From contig JACZWL010000023.1 of the NCBI GenBank assembly GCA_022572185.1, positions 1-48,542 of the forward strand: a stretch of DNA of 48,542 bases, given 5' to 3'. The notes below the pieces were generated by a model. That model made no database searches, was not told where the DNA came from, and saw only the letters and a list, made by a program, of their open reading frames with translations. Below, piece after piece: positions 15,293 to 24,763 of this stretch; the first letter of the stretch is position 1; every line of letters starts with the position of its first letter. Source of the DNA: Pseudomonadota bacterium. GTDB lineage: Bacteria > Pseudomonadota > Gammaproteobacteria > Steroidobacterales > Woeseiaceae. Both the position numbers and the translations under genes were made by a program.

Positions 15293-18200
15293 TCAGGCCA
15301 GTTGCTGGGAGTGGCCGTCATCGGCCCAGGGCTCGAAGGACTGAACCGAGACAGGCCGGGCGATGTAATAGCCCTGTGCGAACTCGACGCCGAGCTCGCT
15401 CAGCTTATCGAGCACCTCTTTCGATTCAACACGCTCGGCAATCGTCTCGATGCCCATTGCCTTACCGACCTGATGGATCGCCATGACCATGCTTTGGTCG
15501 ACCGAGTCATCGGCGACATTGTGAATGAATTGCCCATCGATCTTCAGGTAATCCACCGGCAGGTTCTTGAGATAGGTAAACGATGACAGGCCGCTGCCGA
15601 AATCATCGAGCGAGAACTTGCAACCGAGTTTCTTCAGCACCTGCATGAAGTGAATCACGCGCGACAGATTGGAGATGGCAGCAGTTTCGGTAATCTCGAA
15701 GCAGATCGCGTCGGCCGGCAGTTTCTGCTTCTCCAGTTCGTCGATGACGTACTCGAGGAACCGGTCCTCGCTGAGAGAGGTACCGGACAGGTTTATCGCA
15801 ATAGTAAACCGGGCCGTGTCTGAGTCGGGGTTGCGATCCGCGAGCTGGGTCAGCGCTTCGTGAATGACCCAGCGATCAAGTTTTGACATCAAGTTGTAGC
15901 GTTCGGCCGCGGGAATAAACATGTCAGGCATCACGAGCTTGCCGTGCTCGTCGCGCATACGAAGCAGGAGCTCATAATGGCCGCGCGCGTTCGAATTTTC
16001 TTTGCCGATGGCGATGATCGGCTGGTAGAAGAGCTCGAGCCGGTTCTCCTCGACGGCGCTCGTGATACGCGTGACCCACTTCATCTCCTCGTGGCGCAGC
16101 GACGCATCACTGTCCTGGTAAAGGTGGATCTGGTTGCGGCCCATGTCCTTCGCGGAATAACAGGCGACGTCGGCCGAACTCATGATGCTGGCCACGGTCG
16201 GGCTTTCGTGCGTCACCATGACCACGCCGATCGAGCAGCGAACACTGGTGAACGCGTCCTGCCACTCGAAGCGATACTCTTCGATGGCGCTGCGAACGGT
16301 TTCAGCCACCTCCAGCGCAAGATCCTGGGTGCAACGCTCGAGCAGGATGCCGAACTCATCGCCGCCCAGGCGTGCCAGCACGTCGGTCGAGCGGATGTTG
16401 TCCTGCACGAGCTCCGAAATCCTCAACAACAGTTCGTCGCCGGCGGTATGCCCGAAGGTGTCGTTGACGACGTTGAACTGGTCGAGATCGAGGTACAGCA
16501 GCGCATGCGTCTGTTCATTGTTCTCGTGCGTGGCCTCGAGCGCCGCAACAAGACGGTTCTCGAACTCGCGGCGGTTGATCAGGCCGGTAACGGAATCGTG
16601 CGACGCCTGGTATGACAGCTGACGGAACAGCCGCGATTCTTTGCTGACATCGTGGAACACTATTACCGCGCCGACGATGTTGCCGATGCGGTCGCGAATC
16701 GGCGCGGCCGAGTCCTGGATCGGCACCTCGTTGCCCGCCTGCGTGATGAGTACGGAATCGTCGGCGAGCGAAATCACGCGGCCTTCTTTGAGACAGCGCA
16801 TGACCGGGTTATCCACGGCCGCGCGGGTATGCGCGTTGACGATCGTCATAATGTCATCAATGGGCTTGCCGCGCGCCTTACGCATCTCCCATCCGGTCAG
16901 GTCCTGGGCCACCGGGTTGATGTAATCGACATTACCTTCGGCATCGGTCGTGACGACGCCATCACCGATCGATTGCAGCGTGACCTGGGCGCGCTCTTTC
17001 TCCTCGAAGACGCGAGTCTCCGCGAGTTTTCTTTCGGTGATGTCGGTGATCGTGCCTTCGTGGGCAACCACATTGCCCGCTTCATCGTGGATAGCGCGCG
17101 AGTTCTCGAGCACGACGATCTCGCTGCCGTCCTTGCGCCTCAAGCGGTATTCGAAATTCTTGACCATGCCCTCCGCCTCGAGTCGTGCAAAAATGCGTTC
17201 ACGATCGATCGGGTTGACATACAGCATCGTCGTACGGCCCGCGTTCTTGAGTTCCGCGGCACTTGCGTAACCGAGCATCTCGACCAGCGCCGGATTTACG
17301 GTGACCAGGTCGCCCTCTCGCGAAGCGATATAAACGCCGTCGATGACGTTTTCGAAGAGCTCGCGGTAACGCGATTCACTTGTCTTCAGCTTGTTCTCGT
17401 CCATATCGCGCTTAATCGCGATGCCGGCGAGACGCACCATACGGCTGATCTTGTCGAGCTCGTCGGTGGTCGGCTCCTGTGGCGTATCGAGATAGACGTC
17501 CAGCGTGCCGATAATCCGGCCCGCGTTGCCATAGACCGGGAACGACCAGCACGCCGCAAGGGCGTACTTTGCTGCCTGCTTCTTGAGGCTGGCCCAGCCT
17601 TCGTCTTTTGAAATATCGGCGACGATCTTGTCGCTCGTCGCAAAGACCGCGGCACCGCAGGTAATGCTGCTAGCCTCCACTTTGACGAAGTCGAGCAGCA
17701 GCTTGAACTTCTCGGGCAGGCTCGGCGCCTGTTCGACTGACAGCGTCTGGTTCTTGATATCCAGCATCATGATTGCGGCGCGCATGCCAGTGCTGATCTT
17801 TTCAGTGCACCGGCAAATCGACCGAAGGGTCCGGTCGAAAGGCGTGCTTGAGGCGATCATCTCCAGAATCTTGTTCTGTGCGAAGGAGAACTCCTCATTG
17901 GCCTTTCTTTCTTTGATGTCTGTGATGCTCACGCGAATCAGTTTGCGCTCTTCATCCGGCAAGCGGCTGAAGCGAACCTCACAGGGAATTTCGTTGCCGA
18001 GTGCGTCTTTATGCATCCACTCGAAGATGGGGTGTTCGCCGTTCAATGCCCGCTCGATATACCCGCGGCGAATGCCAAACGACGGCGTGCCATCGGGCTG
18101 CATCTTCGGGCTGATGGCTTCGGGGCCGACACTCAGCAGACGTTTTCGGGCCAGGTTAAACAACTGGCAGGCGTTCTCGTTCGCGTCGGTGAAACGGTTG

Positions 18201-18817
18201 TTGTCGACGTCGAACACAACGATCGCCTCGGGAGCGTTCTCGACCAGGGCGCGGTAGCGTTCCTCGTTCTCGATCAGCGCTTTCTGCGCTTCCCTGCGCG
18301 CGGTCAAATCGCGGAGGCTGATGACGAAGATTCGGCCCTCACCGACCTCGAGGTCGCTGGCATTGATCTCGGCAACAAATTCCTCGCCGTTGACGCGTAT
18401 CCCATTAACCTCACCGCAAGCGAAGTTCGCCCCCGTGTCATCAAGGTTCGACATGAACGGCTTCAGGTACTCGGCAAGCGGTTTGTTCTTCGCGGCGGGC
18501 AGGACTCTCGAGATCTGTGAGCCGATGAACTCCTCTTTGGGGAGCCCGAAGTATCGCGAACACATCTTGTTGCAGTTCTTGATGACGCCTTCGTCGCTGA
18601 CCGACATCAATGCGTCGGTGACACTGTCAAAAATGACTTCGATCGGGGTTGTGGTGGTGAGTGACTGGGACAGCGAGAGCGACAACGATTGGGTGATCGT
18701 CGCTTCCATTTTGTCATAATGCTGGTCAATCAGTTTTAGGAGGGCGATGAAGTCCAGTTTGTTGATCCCGGACCGTTCGGTGGCGTCTTTGATCTGTTGT
18801 CTCAGTTCCCGATGCAT
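15293..18817 (-). CDS. multi-sensor GGDEF-EAL protein
   Basis: A 1174-residue cytoplasmic protein without membrane helices. After a short Ser/Leu/Thr-rich N-terminus come PAS1 (about 60-170), PAS2 (185-310), a GAF domain (320-465), PAS3 (478-600) and PAS4 (608-730). GGDEF (735-905) is intact (LARLGGDEFGILLE). The EAL domain (920-1165) has ELLLR in place of EALLR but keeps NLSG, FEITETAA, DDFGSGLSS, YLKIDG, AERVE and QGYYIARP, so phosphodiesterase activity is likely. It could make and break cyclic-di-GMP; which dominates cannot be read. ATG at 18817 is preferred over the adjacent TTG. Confidence 0.93.
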   Translation of the reverse strand: MHRELRQQIKDATERSGINKLDFIALLKLIDQHYDKMEATITQSLSLSLSQSLTTTTPIEVIFDSVTDALMSVSDEGVIKNCNKMCSRYFGLPKEEFIGSQISRVLPAAKNKPLAEYLKPFMSNLDDTGANFACGEVNGIRVNGEEFVAEINASDLEVGEGRIFVISLRDLTARREAQKALIENEERYRALVENAPEAIVVFDVDNNRFTDANENACQLFNLARKRLLSVGPEAISPKMQPDGTPSFGIRRGYIERALNGEHPIFEWMHKDALGNEIPCEVRFSRLPDEERKLIRVSITDIKERKANEEFSFAQNKILEMIASSTPFDRTLRSICRCTEKISTGMRAAIMMLDIKNQTLSVEQAPSLPEKFKLLLDFVKVEASSITCGAAVFATSDKIVADISKDEGWASLKKQAAKYALAACWSFPVYGNAGRIIGTLDVYLDTPQEPTTDELDKISRMVRLAGIAIKRDMDENKLKTSESRYRELFENVIDGVYIASREGDLVTVNPALVEMLGYASAAELKNAGRTTMLYVNPIDRERIFARLEAEGMVKNFEYRLRRKDGSEIVVLENSRAIHDEAGNVVAHEGTITDITERKLAETRVFEEKERAQVTLQSIGDGVVTTDAEGNVDYINPVAQDLTGWEMRKARGKPIDDIMTIVNAHTRAAVDNPVMRCLKEGRVISLADDSVLITQAGNEVPIQDSAAPIRDRIGNIVGAVIVFHDVSKESRLFRQLSYQASHDSVTGLINRREFENRLVAALEATHENNEQTHALLYLDLDQFNVVNDTFGHTAGDELLLRISELVQDNIRSTDVLARLGGDEFGILLERCTQDLALEVAETVRSAIEEYRFEWQDAFTSVRCSIGVVMVTHESPTVASIMSSADVACYSAKDMGRNQIHLYQDSDASLRHEEMKWVTRITSAVEENRLELFYQPIIAIGKENSNARGHYELLLRMRDEHGKLVMPDMFIPAAERYNLMSKLDRWVIHEALTQLADRNPDSDTARFTIAINLSGTSLSEDRFLEYVIDELEKQKLPADAICFEITETAAISNLSRVIHFMQVLKKLGCKFSLDDFGSGLSSFTYLKNLPVDYLKIDGQFIHNVADDSVDQSMVMAIHQVGKAMGIETIAERVESKEVLDKLSELGVEFAQGYYIARPVSVQSFEPWADDGHSQQLA

Positions 18818-19201
18818 CAATGCCCAGACCGACTACTTCCCTATGTCACGCTCATAACCACTCAGATAACCCGTCCAATCATCAAGAGCAGTGGTGATCC
18901 CTCACGCTGCCTTATATCGCCCTGGACGCGGTTCCTCGGCAGCTTGATACCTACCTTAAGTCGCTTGCTCGGGTTCTTCTGTGACCTAGCTCTCGTATTG
19001 AAAAATAATTTGGGAATATTTTCCCGGATCGACCGCCCACATTATGAAAAGTCGCTGTCAGCGGTCTCTGGGAACCAGATCCGGCATTTTCCGACCGGAC
19101 ATAGCTGGAAGCACTGACACAGGATGGATCGCGGCTGAAGCCACTCCTACACGGACAAGGTGGTCCATCCCCATTTTTTCGTTCTTGGCATTAAACGAAA
19201 A
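18818..19201. other. intergenic region with one REP unit
   Basis: This gap of about 380 bases lies upstream of the GGDEF-EAL gene and downstream of the lipoprotein pair. It contains a single REP-like unit in reverse orientation at about 19128-19151 (ATCGCGGCTGAAGCCACTCC and onward). The promoter of the GGDEF-EAL gene must lie between about 18820 and 19000, but no clear boxes stand out. No gene seen. Confidence 0.45.
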
Positions 19202-19245
19202 TTAGGGGTCGAACCGCTAAAGGCTTCCAGCGGTTCGACCCCTAA
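19189..19245 (-). terminator. strong intrinsic terminator with a 17-bp stem
   Basis: AGCGGTTCGACCCCTAA (19229-19245) and TTAGGGGTCGAACCGCT (19202-19218) are perfect reverse complements around a 10-base loop. On the minus strand the stem begins two bases after the lipoprotein stop codon and is followed by TTTTCGTTT. That is the arrangement of a Rho-independent terminator for the lipoprotein operon. The unusually long perfect stem also fits a dispersed palindromic repeat used as a terminator. Confidence 0.75.
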
Positions 19246-19246
19246 A

Positions 19247-19840
19247 TTATTCTTCTTTGGCCGGCATCGAGATCAGCGCTTCACCGTCGTCAGTGGTGAT
19301 GAGTTCGCCGTTCACCTGCGGTGTCGGCCGGAAGCTGCCAACCTGGATCGGAATCGCCATGACCTTGGCCATCATGCCGATCTCGGTCTCGATCTCCGCC
19401 GACACGTTCAGATAGAGTCTGCCTTCGCGCTGCGGAATGACCGTGACCTGCTCCGCCGAGAACGTCTCGTCGCCCACAGCAACCAGCGAGACCCTTTCCG
19501 ACTGCGCACCGGTAAACATGAGGCTGGTCGAATCAATGATGCGATAGTTCACCGTGATGGGCTGATCCAGCGTTGAGGATACTGTCACATTGATCGAAAG
19601 TGGTACGCCTATAACAGGTGTGCCCATGATCTCGTAGTCGATATTGATCGGTGCTGAAGGTTTACCCGGTGACCTCCGTGCTGCATCCGCTGGCGCAGCC
19701 GGTTTACTGTGCACGGCTGTCGTTCCGTTTTCTCTCGGGGTCTTGCTGACAGCGACGTCCTCTTTCCCGCTCTGGCAGGCCATCATCGTCGATGCAACGA
19801 CCAACAACGATAAAAACCGACCTAATGTTATTTCACTCAT
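19247..19840 (-). CDS. small lipoprotein, unknown function
   Basis: A 197-residue exported protein with a lipoprotein signal (hydrophobic 9-20, C22 in MMAC as the likely acylated Cys). A low-complexity Pro/Ala/Ser linker (about 35-60) follows. The remainder is beta-rich (VIGVPLSINVTVSSTLDQP onwards), resembling a small immunoglobulin-like domain. The start MSEIT at 19840 gives the most standard signal peptide. It begins 27 bases after the stop of the PKD/HExxH lipoprotein gene and ends at a terminator, so the two form an operon. I do not recognise a family. Confidence 0.75.
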   Translation of the reverse strand: MSEITLGRFLSLLVVASTMMACQSGKEDVAVSKTPRENGTTAVHSKPAAPADAARRSPGKPSAPINIDYEIMGTPVIGVPLSINVTVSSTLDQPITVNYRIIDSTSLMFTGAQSERVSLVAVGDETFSAEQVTVIPQREGRLYLNVSAEIETEIGMMAKVMAIPIQVGSFRPTPQVNGELITTDDGEALISMPAKEE

Positions 19841-19867
19841 AATAATCAAGACCTTGGCAGTCGAAGG

Positions 19868-21982
19868 CTAGGGGAACGGTGTGACCGTAATATCAAAACA
19901 AGCTTGGGGTGGAAAGTCCGGCGGATCCGGCGACTGCTCGTCCTCATAGCGGAATTCATTGAAGTCGAATACATAGTCTCCGGTAGTCAGTGTATTCAGT
20001 GTCGTAAATATTTCCTGATTAGCATCACCGCTCAGTCCCTGAGGAATTTCATTCGCATCAAATACATTCTGAATCACACCATTCCTGTATATAAGGATAT
20101 CGGGATCGCTTTGATCCCTGTCATTCGTCAGATCATCCGGCGGCAGCAGCAATAACGTAGCGGCATCGGTTCGGATGTCGAACGTATACCGGGATGAAAC
20201 GGGGATGTTCATGCGCAGGTAGCGATGCTCAGACAGTTTGTTGCCGAACCTTCCCGAATCAAATTGGCTATTGCTGCAAATATTGAAGGTAGTGCCGCTC
20301 TGGACGACCTTGTAAATTGGCGAGACATCGGGAGCGCCTCCTGCAACGTTCGCTTCACCGTCACCGTATATATTGATCCCGGACGCTGTAACGCCGCCAT
20401 CCCGCCCAAGCAGTGAATCGATTAATGCCGCTTGCCCTGGATTCTCTGCCTTTAATGCAGTTGCAAACGTAAAAATACTCGTGAAAGCGGGCGTTACTGC
20501 CTGTGCGTTGGTCATGACATTGTAAATCGGACCGAATCCCATGCTGCCAATATCGTCGACATCAATTTCCGAATCCCAAAGATCGTAGATTAGGCCCATC
20601 ACCCAAATTTCGTTATACCAACCAGCGGGGCCAAATGAATCTTTTTCAATATCAATTCCTAATAACCTGGAGCCCTGTCCGATCCCGCCTGTATCACAGT
20701 AGATTGGATCATTAAGCCCAATACCCGACAATGCGGTGGCCCAGCCCTCGCCAAACGCGACTCGCATATCCAGTCGGTCACCTAAGGAGTGCGCACCGCC
20801 AATACTGTCAGAGCGTGAGAAATTGTCCTCGAAGTAGTGCCCCCATTCGTGGGCGATAACGTGGTCATCAAATTCTTCTGTATCGTCATCTTCCGCGCCA
20901 AGCAAGAACAAAGCATTGGCATCACCCCGATAAAACGAAGTGCCGAGTTCGCCACTGGCAATATTCGGATCATCATCAATGGATGTACCTAGAGCGACAG
21001 GGACCCCAGGACTTGAACTATTGTTGATGCTCCAGAACACATCAAGGGGCGCAAAGTTGGCCTGAGGAATCTCAGTGACTACCATTGACATCGCACTGTA
21101 AATTGCATCTAACACCGAGAACGGCGCCGCGGCCCGCACCGGATTATATCTGAAGTTGACGTCGTCCCAGCCAGTAGCGGCTGTCGGGTTCCTCGGCATA
21201 TCTAACCCACTAGTATTAAATGCGTCATTGAGCACATAAAGCGGCCTCATCGCCAGCGGGTCATTGGGATTGGCAGTGTTGTCACGTACTTCGACATCCC
21301 ATGACGGGTTGCTAGTGCGTTTCAACTCTGCGCGAACGCGGATGAACACATCGGTATTTGCGACAACCGTAAACTCGTAAAAGCCCGTCTCGCTGGATAC
21401 GATCGAGTCAATCAACGTATTCGATCCAGTGTCCCAGATCTCGACCGTTGCCTGGCGGATCGGCCGTACGACGATACTGCTGTAATCGAGCCCGAAGCAG
21501 TTGCCATTCGGCGGCACAAATTCGTACTGCACCTTGCCGGAGATGGTCACCATTGCCTGCGGCTCCTGAACCGTGACATCAGTCGTGTCCGATGTATTGC
21601 CGCCGTTGCCGTCACTGACCGACAAGCGGAAGGTCAGCACTTCGGGCGCGCCTGCCATAACATCGGGCGCCATGAAATCGGCCATGGCCATGTTGGCGTT
21701 ATTGATCGTGACGGTCTGACCGGCGGTCTGAGTCCAGGCAAACGTCAAGGTATCGCCGGCGTCCGGATCGCTGCCACTACCGTTGAGGTTGACAACCGTC
21801 AGCTCGGCAACAGTTTGATCGGCGCCCGCACTGGCGGTCGGCGCACGGTTGACAGTACCGCCACCGGCTGCCTCGCCACCGCCGCCGCCACAAGCCGACA
21901 GCGCCACCGCGGCGGTGAGCAGCAGCAAATAAATGCCCATGCCAGCAGACTTACACCGGCCGTGCTGATAGATTCTGCCCAA
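19868..21982 (-). CDS. lipoprotein with PKD domain and HExxH metallopeptidase-like motif
   Basis: A 704-residue exported protein. The signal ends at lipobox LSAC (C31) and a Gly-rich linker follows. A PKD/cadherin-like domain (about 46-138) starts NRAPTASAGADQTV and has the usual GSGSDPDAGDTLTFAW. A beta segment (about 145-225) resembles a carboxypeptidase regulatory fold. HEWGHYFED at 378-386 is an HExxH zinc site, and E412 in FGEGWA could be the third ligand as in gluzincins. The C-terminal part (about 560-700) is beta-rich. It is probably an outer-membrane or surface protease, but I cannot name the family. It is followed by a second lipoprotein gene 27 bases on. M15 is an alternative start. 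Confidence 0.75.
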   Translation of the reverse strand: MGRIYQHGRCKSAGMGIYLLLLTAAVALSACGGGGGEAAGGGTVNRAPTASAGADQTVAELTVVNLNGSGSDPDAGDTLTFAWTQTAGQTVTINNANMAMADFMAPDVMAGAPEVLTFRLSVSDGNGGNTSDTTDVTVQEPQAMVTISGKVQYEFVPPNGNCFGLDYSSIVVRPIRQATVEIWDTGSNTLIDSIVSSETGFYEFTVVANTDVFIRVRAELKRTSNPSWDVEVRDNTANPNDPLAMRPLYVLNDAFNTSGLDMPRNPTAATGWDDVNFRYNPVRAAAPFSVLDAIYSAMSMVVTEIPQANFAPLDVFWSINNSSSPGVPVALGTSIDDDPNIASGELGTSFYRGDANALFLLGAEDDDTEEFDDHVIAHEWGHYFEDNFSRSDSIGGAHSLGDRLDMRVAFGEGWATALSGIGLNDPIYCDTGGIGQGSRLLGIDIEKDSFGPAGWYNEIWVMGLIYDLWDSEIDVDDIGSMGFGPIYNVMTNAQAVTPAFTSIFTFATALKAENPGQAALIDSLLGRDGGVTASGINIYGDGEANVAGGAPDVSPIYKVVQSGTTFNICSNSQFDSGRFGNKLSEHRYLRMNIPVSSRYTFDIRTDAATLLLLPPDDLTNDRDQSDPDILIYRNGVIQNVFDANEIPQGLSGDANQEIFTTLNTLTTGDYVFDFNEFRYEDEQSPDPPDFPPQACFDITVTPFP

Positions 21983-22252
21983 AGCAATTACTCCGTCGTG
22001 TCCGCAGAGCGGCTCGAGACTGTCCTTGCGATACTATCCCTGACAGACCGTGACACCTGTCTTCATCATAGCCCCGGCCAATGGCCCCGGATAGACCTTG
22101 TGTCGTTCGTATTGGCGACAGGCCTACTGAAATCAAGGTCTTAGCGCGATAGACTGGGATCCAAGTCCAGCTACTTAGCGTCAGTATTGATAGTATTTGT
22201 CGTCCTTGCCAGCAAGTGGTTCACAAAAGATGTCGATCGGGCGATTTTAATA
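21983..22252. other. divergent intergenic region between lipoprotein operon and galE
   Basis: This 270-base stretch must hold the promoters of the minus-strand lipoprotein operon and of galE. I see no convincing boxes, repeats or RNA. An open frame upstream of galE in phase (from 22187) lacks a ribosome-binding site. Confidence 0.35.
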
Positions 22253-23263
22253 ATGAAAAACAAGACCATACTCGTGACCGGTGGCGCCGGTTATATCGGC
22301 AGCCACGTCGTCAGGCAGCTCGGCGAGGCCGGCGAGAAAGTCGTCTCCCTCGACAACTTATCGACGGGTTTTCGCGCGGCGGTCACCGCGGGTGATCTGG
22401 TGATCGGCGACACGGGCGACGCTAAGCTGCTGGATAAAATTTTCTCGGAACACGACATCGACACGGTCTTGCATTTCGCCGCGCACACCATCGTGCCGGA
22501 GTCGGTGGCCGATCCCCTGAAGTACTACGGCAACAACACCGCCTCGAGCCGCACGCTACTCGAGTGTTGTGCAAAAAACGACGTCAAGCATTTCGTATTT
22601 TCCTCGACGGCCGCCGTGTACGGCATTCCGCCGGATGGCAAGGCATCCGAGGCCACTGCGACAAAACCCATCAATCCCTACGGCACCTCCAAGCTCATGA
22701 CGGAATGGATGCTGCGCGACCTCGCCGCCGCCGGCGGACCCCGCTACGTCTGTTTGCGATATTTCAACGTCGCCGGCTGCGAGCCGACCGGGACCATCGG
22801 TCAGTCCACACCGAAGGCCACACTGCTGGTCAAAGTCGCCTGCGAGGCAGCGGTCGGCAGTCGCCCGCATGTGTCCGTTTTCGGCACGGACTACCCGACG
22901 CCCGACGGCACCGGGCTGCGTGATTACATCCATGTCGAGGACCTGGCGACGGCCCATCTCAACGCGCTGGACTACCTGCGTGACGCCGGCAAGCCTGCCA
23001 CCTTGAACTGCGGTTACGGTCATGGCTACAGCGTTCGCGAAGTCTTGCAAGCGGTCGAAAAAGCCAACGGCGAACCGCTGGTCATCAAGGAAGAACCACG
23101 CCGGGCGGGCGATCCGCCCATACTGATCGCCGTCGCCGACAAGATCACACAGGTGCTCGACTGGCAGCCGAAATTCGACGACCTCGACACGATCGTCAAG
23201 ACCAGCCTCGCATGGGAACGAAAGATCGCAGCAAAGGACCCGGGCGCCTATTGGGCCGCCTGA
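22253..23263 (+). CDS. galE: UDP-glucose 4-epimerase
   Basis: A 336-residue short-chain dehydrogenase/reductase, the usual length for GalE. The NAD-binding GGAGYIGSH (10-18) begins the Rossmann fold. The catalytic dyad is visible as FSSTAAVYG with the later NPYGTSK (YxxxK near 150). NVAGCEP and the DYIHVEDLA segment are also GalE hallmarks. It interconverts UDP-glucose and UDP-galactose for surface polysaccharide or galactose use. The ATG at 22253 is chosen because an upstream in-frame start would add a 22-residue hydrophobic leader not found in the family. It stands alone, 33 bases before the GlrK-like kinase gene, and may be co-transcribed with it. Confidence 0.92.
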   Translation: MKNKTILVTGGAGYIGSHVVRQLGEAGEKVVSLDNLSTGFRAAVTAGDLVIGDTGDAKLLDKIFSEHDIDTVLHFAAHTIVPESVADPLKYYGNNTASSRTLLECCAKNDVKHFVFSSTAAVYGIPPDGKASEATATKPINPYGTSKLMTEWMLRDLAAAGGPRYVCLRYFNVAGCEPTGTIGQSTPKATLLVKVACEAAVGSRPHVSVFGTDYPTPDGTGLRDYIHVEDLATAHLNALDYLRDAGKPATLNCGYGHGYSVREVLQAVEKANGEPLVIKEEPRRAGDPPILIAVADKITQVLDWQPKFDDLDTIVKTSLAWERKIAAKDPGAYWAA

Positions 23264-23296
23264 TCACTGAAGATATGCCGGTGATACACTCCGAAC

Positions 23297-24763
23297 ATGA
23301 GACTCCGCGGCCCACAATCGCTTAACGGACTGATTCTGGTCGGCTTCGGTCTGGTCGCGCTGCCGCTCCTGGTGGCCGTGATCTGGGCGCTGGTCAACCT
23401 GGACCGCCTCGCCGAACAGAGCGAGCAGCTCGTGATATCCGGCGTGTCCGGGGCCGAGAACAACCGGCAACTGGTGGACCAGATCGCATCACTCGAGCGT
23501 CTGTCACGGCAGTATCAGGTGCTGCGAAACGCCGACAGCCTGACGATCCTGCAACAGGACCTGGCGAGCGTTCAAGCGACGCTCGACAGCATAAGACCGC
23601 TGGCCGAGCAGGCCGATGCCCTGACCCTGGTTGACTCGGTCGGCGTTACTGCGAAGCGCATCGTCTTCACGCTGCTGCAGGCCGAGAGCGATCCCGGCAA
23701 AGCACAGATCGCCATCGACGATTTCGCGAAGCTGAGGCAACGCGTCACACAGCTGACGACAATCCTGCGCAGCCACATCGAGACGGAGCTCAGCAACCTG
23801 CAGGAGAGCACGCGTCACGCGCAGCAGGTCTCCGCCTGGCAGACCGCGGCACTCATTCCAGGCACGATTATCCTGGTGCTGTTCTTTACGCTGCTCGTTG
23901 CCCGCCCGATCCGCCAGATCGACCGGGCCATTAATCAGCTCGGTCAAAGCGGTTTTTCACAACCGATCCACGTCAAGGGCCCGACCGACCTCGAGAAGCT
24001 CGGCCGCCAGCTCGAATGGCTCCGGGTCAGGCTCCTCGGGCTCGCCCAGGAGAAGAACCGTTTCCTCAGACACATGTCGCACGAACTCAAGACGCCGCTT
24101 GCGAATATTCGCGAAGGCACCGAGCTGCTCCTGGACGGCACGGTCGGCGAACTCGAGACACCGCAGCGCGAGGTCACCGATATTCTGCGCCTCAACGGGC
24201 TCAAACTGCAGCAGCTCATCGAGAACCTGTTGTCGTTCAGCGCCTGGCAGACCAAGAACGAGGTGCTGACCCTGACCGACTTCCCGCTGCGCGCACTCGT
24301 TATCTCGGTGGCAAAAACACAGCGCCTGGCCCTCAAGTCCGCACACATTCAGCTACAGCTCGAGGTCGAAGACTTCTCCGTCAACGCCGACCGGGACAAG
24401 ATGCGGACGGTGATCGACAACCTCTTGTCGAACGCCATCAAGTTCACGCCGCAGGGTGGCACGATCACCATTGCGGCCCATGCAGAGCCGAACAGTTTCG
24501 TGCTCGAGTTCGCAGACACGGGACCCGGCATACCGGAGCATGAAATTCCCCGTATCTTCGAGGCATTCTTCCAGGGCGGCCAGGAACAGGCCGGCCACAT
24601 TGCAGGCACGGGAATTGGGCTATCCGTCGTGCTGGAGTGCATACAGGCGCACGAGGGTTCAGTAGAATTGGTCAATTCGGATGAGTATTCGGGCGCGCAC
24701 TTCCGCATTCACATTCCGCAAAAACAGGTGGCCGAGCAAACGAGGATCGCTGCAAATGCGTAG
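23297..24763 (+). CDS. glrK: sensor histidine kinase, GlrK/QseE-like
   Basis: A 488-residue kinase. A transmembrane helix lies at about 13-35, a periplasmic helical region extends to about 185, a second helix at about 188-205, then HAMP (about 206-255). The HisKA domain has H262 in RHMSHELKTPL. The HATPase domain shows the N-box (DNLLSNAIKFTP), G1 (DTGPGI) and GTGIGLSV. The assignment to GlrK rests mainly on order: it is followed by a coiled-coil lipoprotein overlapping its stop codon and then by a GlrR-type sigma-54 activator, the glrK-qseG-glrR arrangement of enterobacteria. It should phosphorylate that regulator in response to an envelope signal. Confidence 0.88.
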   Translation: MRLRGPQSLNGLILVGFGLVALPLLVAVIWALVNLDRLAEQSEQLVISGVSGAENNRQLVDQIASLERLSRQYQVLRNADSLTILQQDLASVQATLDSIRPLAEQADALTLVDSVGVTAKRIVFTLLQAESDPGKAQIAIDDFAKLRQRVTQLTTILRSHIETELSNLQESTRHAQQVSAWQTAALIPGTIILVLFFTLLVARPIRQIDRAINQLGQSGFSQPIHVKGPTDLEKLGRQLEWLRVRLLGLAQEKNRFLRHMSHELKTPLANIREGTELLLDGTVGELETPQREVTDILRLNGLKLQQLIENLLSFSAWQTKNEVLTLTDFPLRALVISVAKTQRLALKSAHIQLQLEVEDFSVNADRDKMRTVIDNLLSNAIKFTPQGGTITIAAHAEPNSFVLEFADTGPGIPEHEIPRIFEAFFQGGQEQAGHIAGTGIGLSVVLECIQAHEGSVELVNSDEYSGAHFRIHIPQKQVAEQTRIAANA

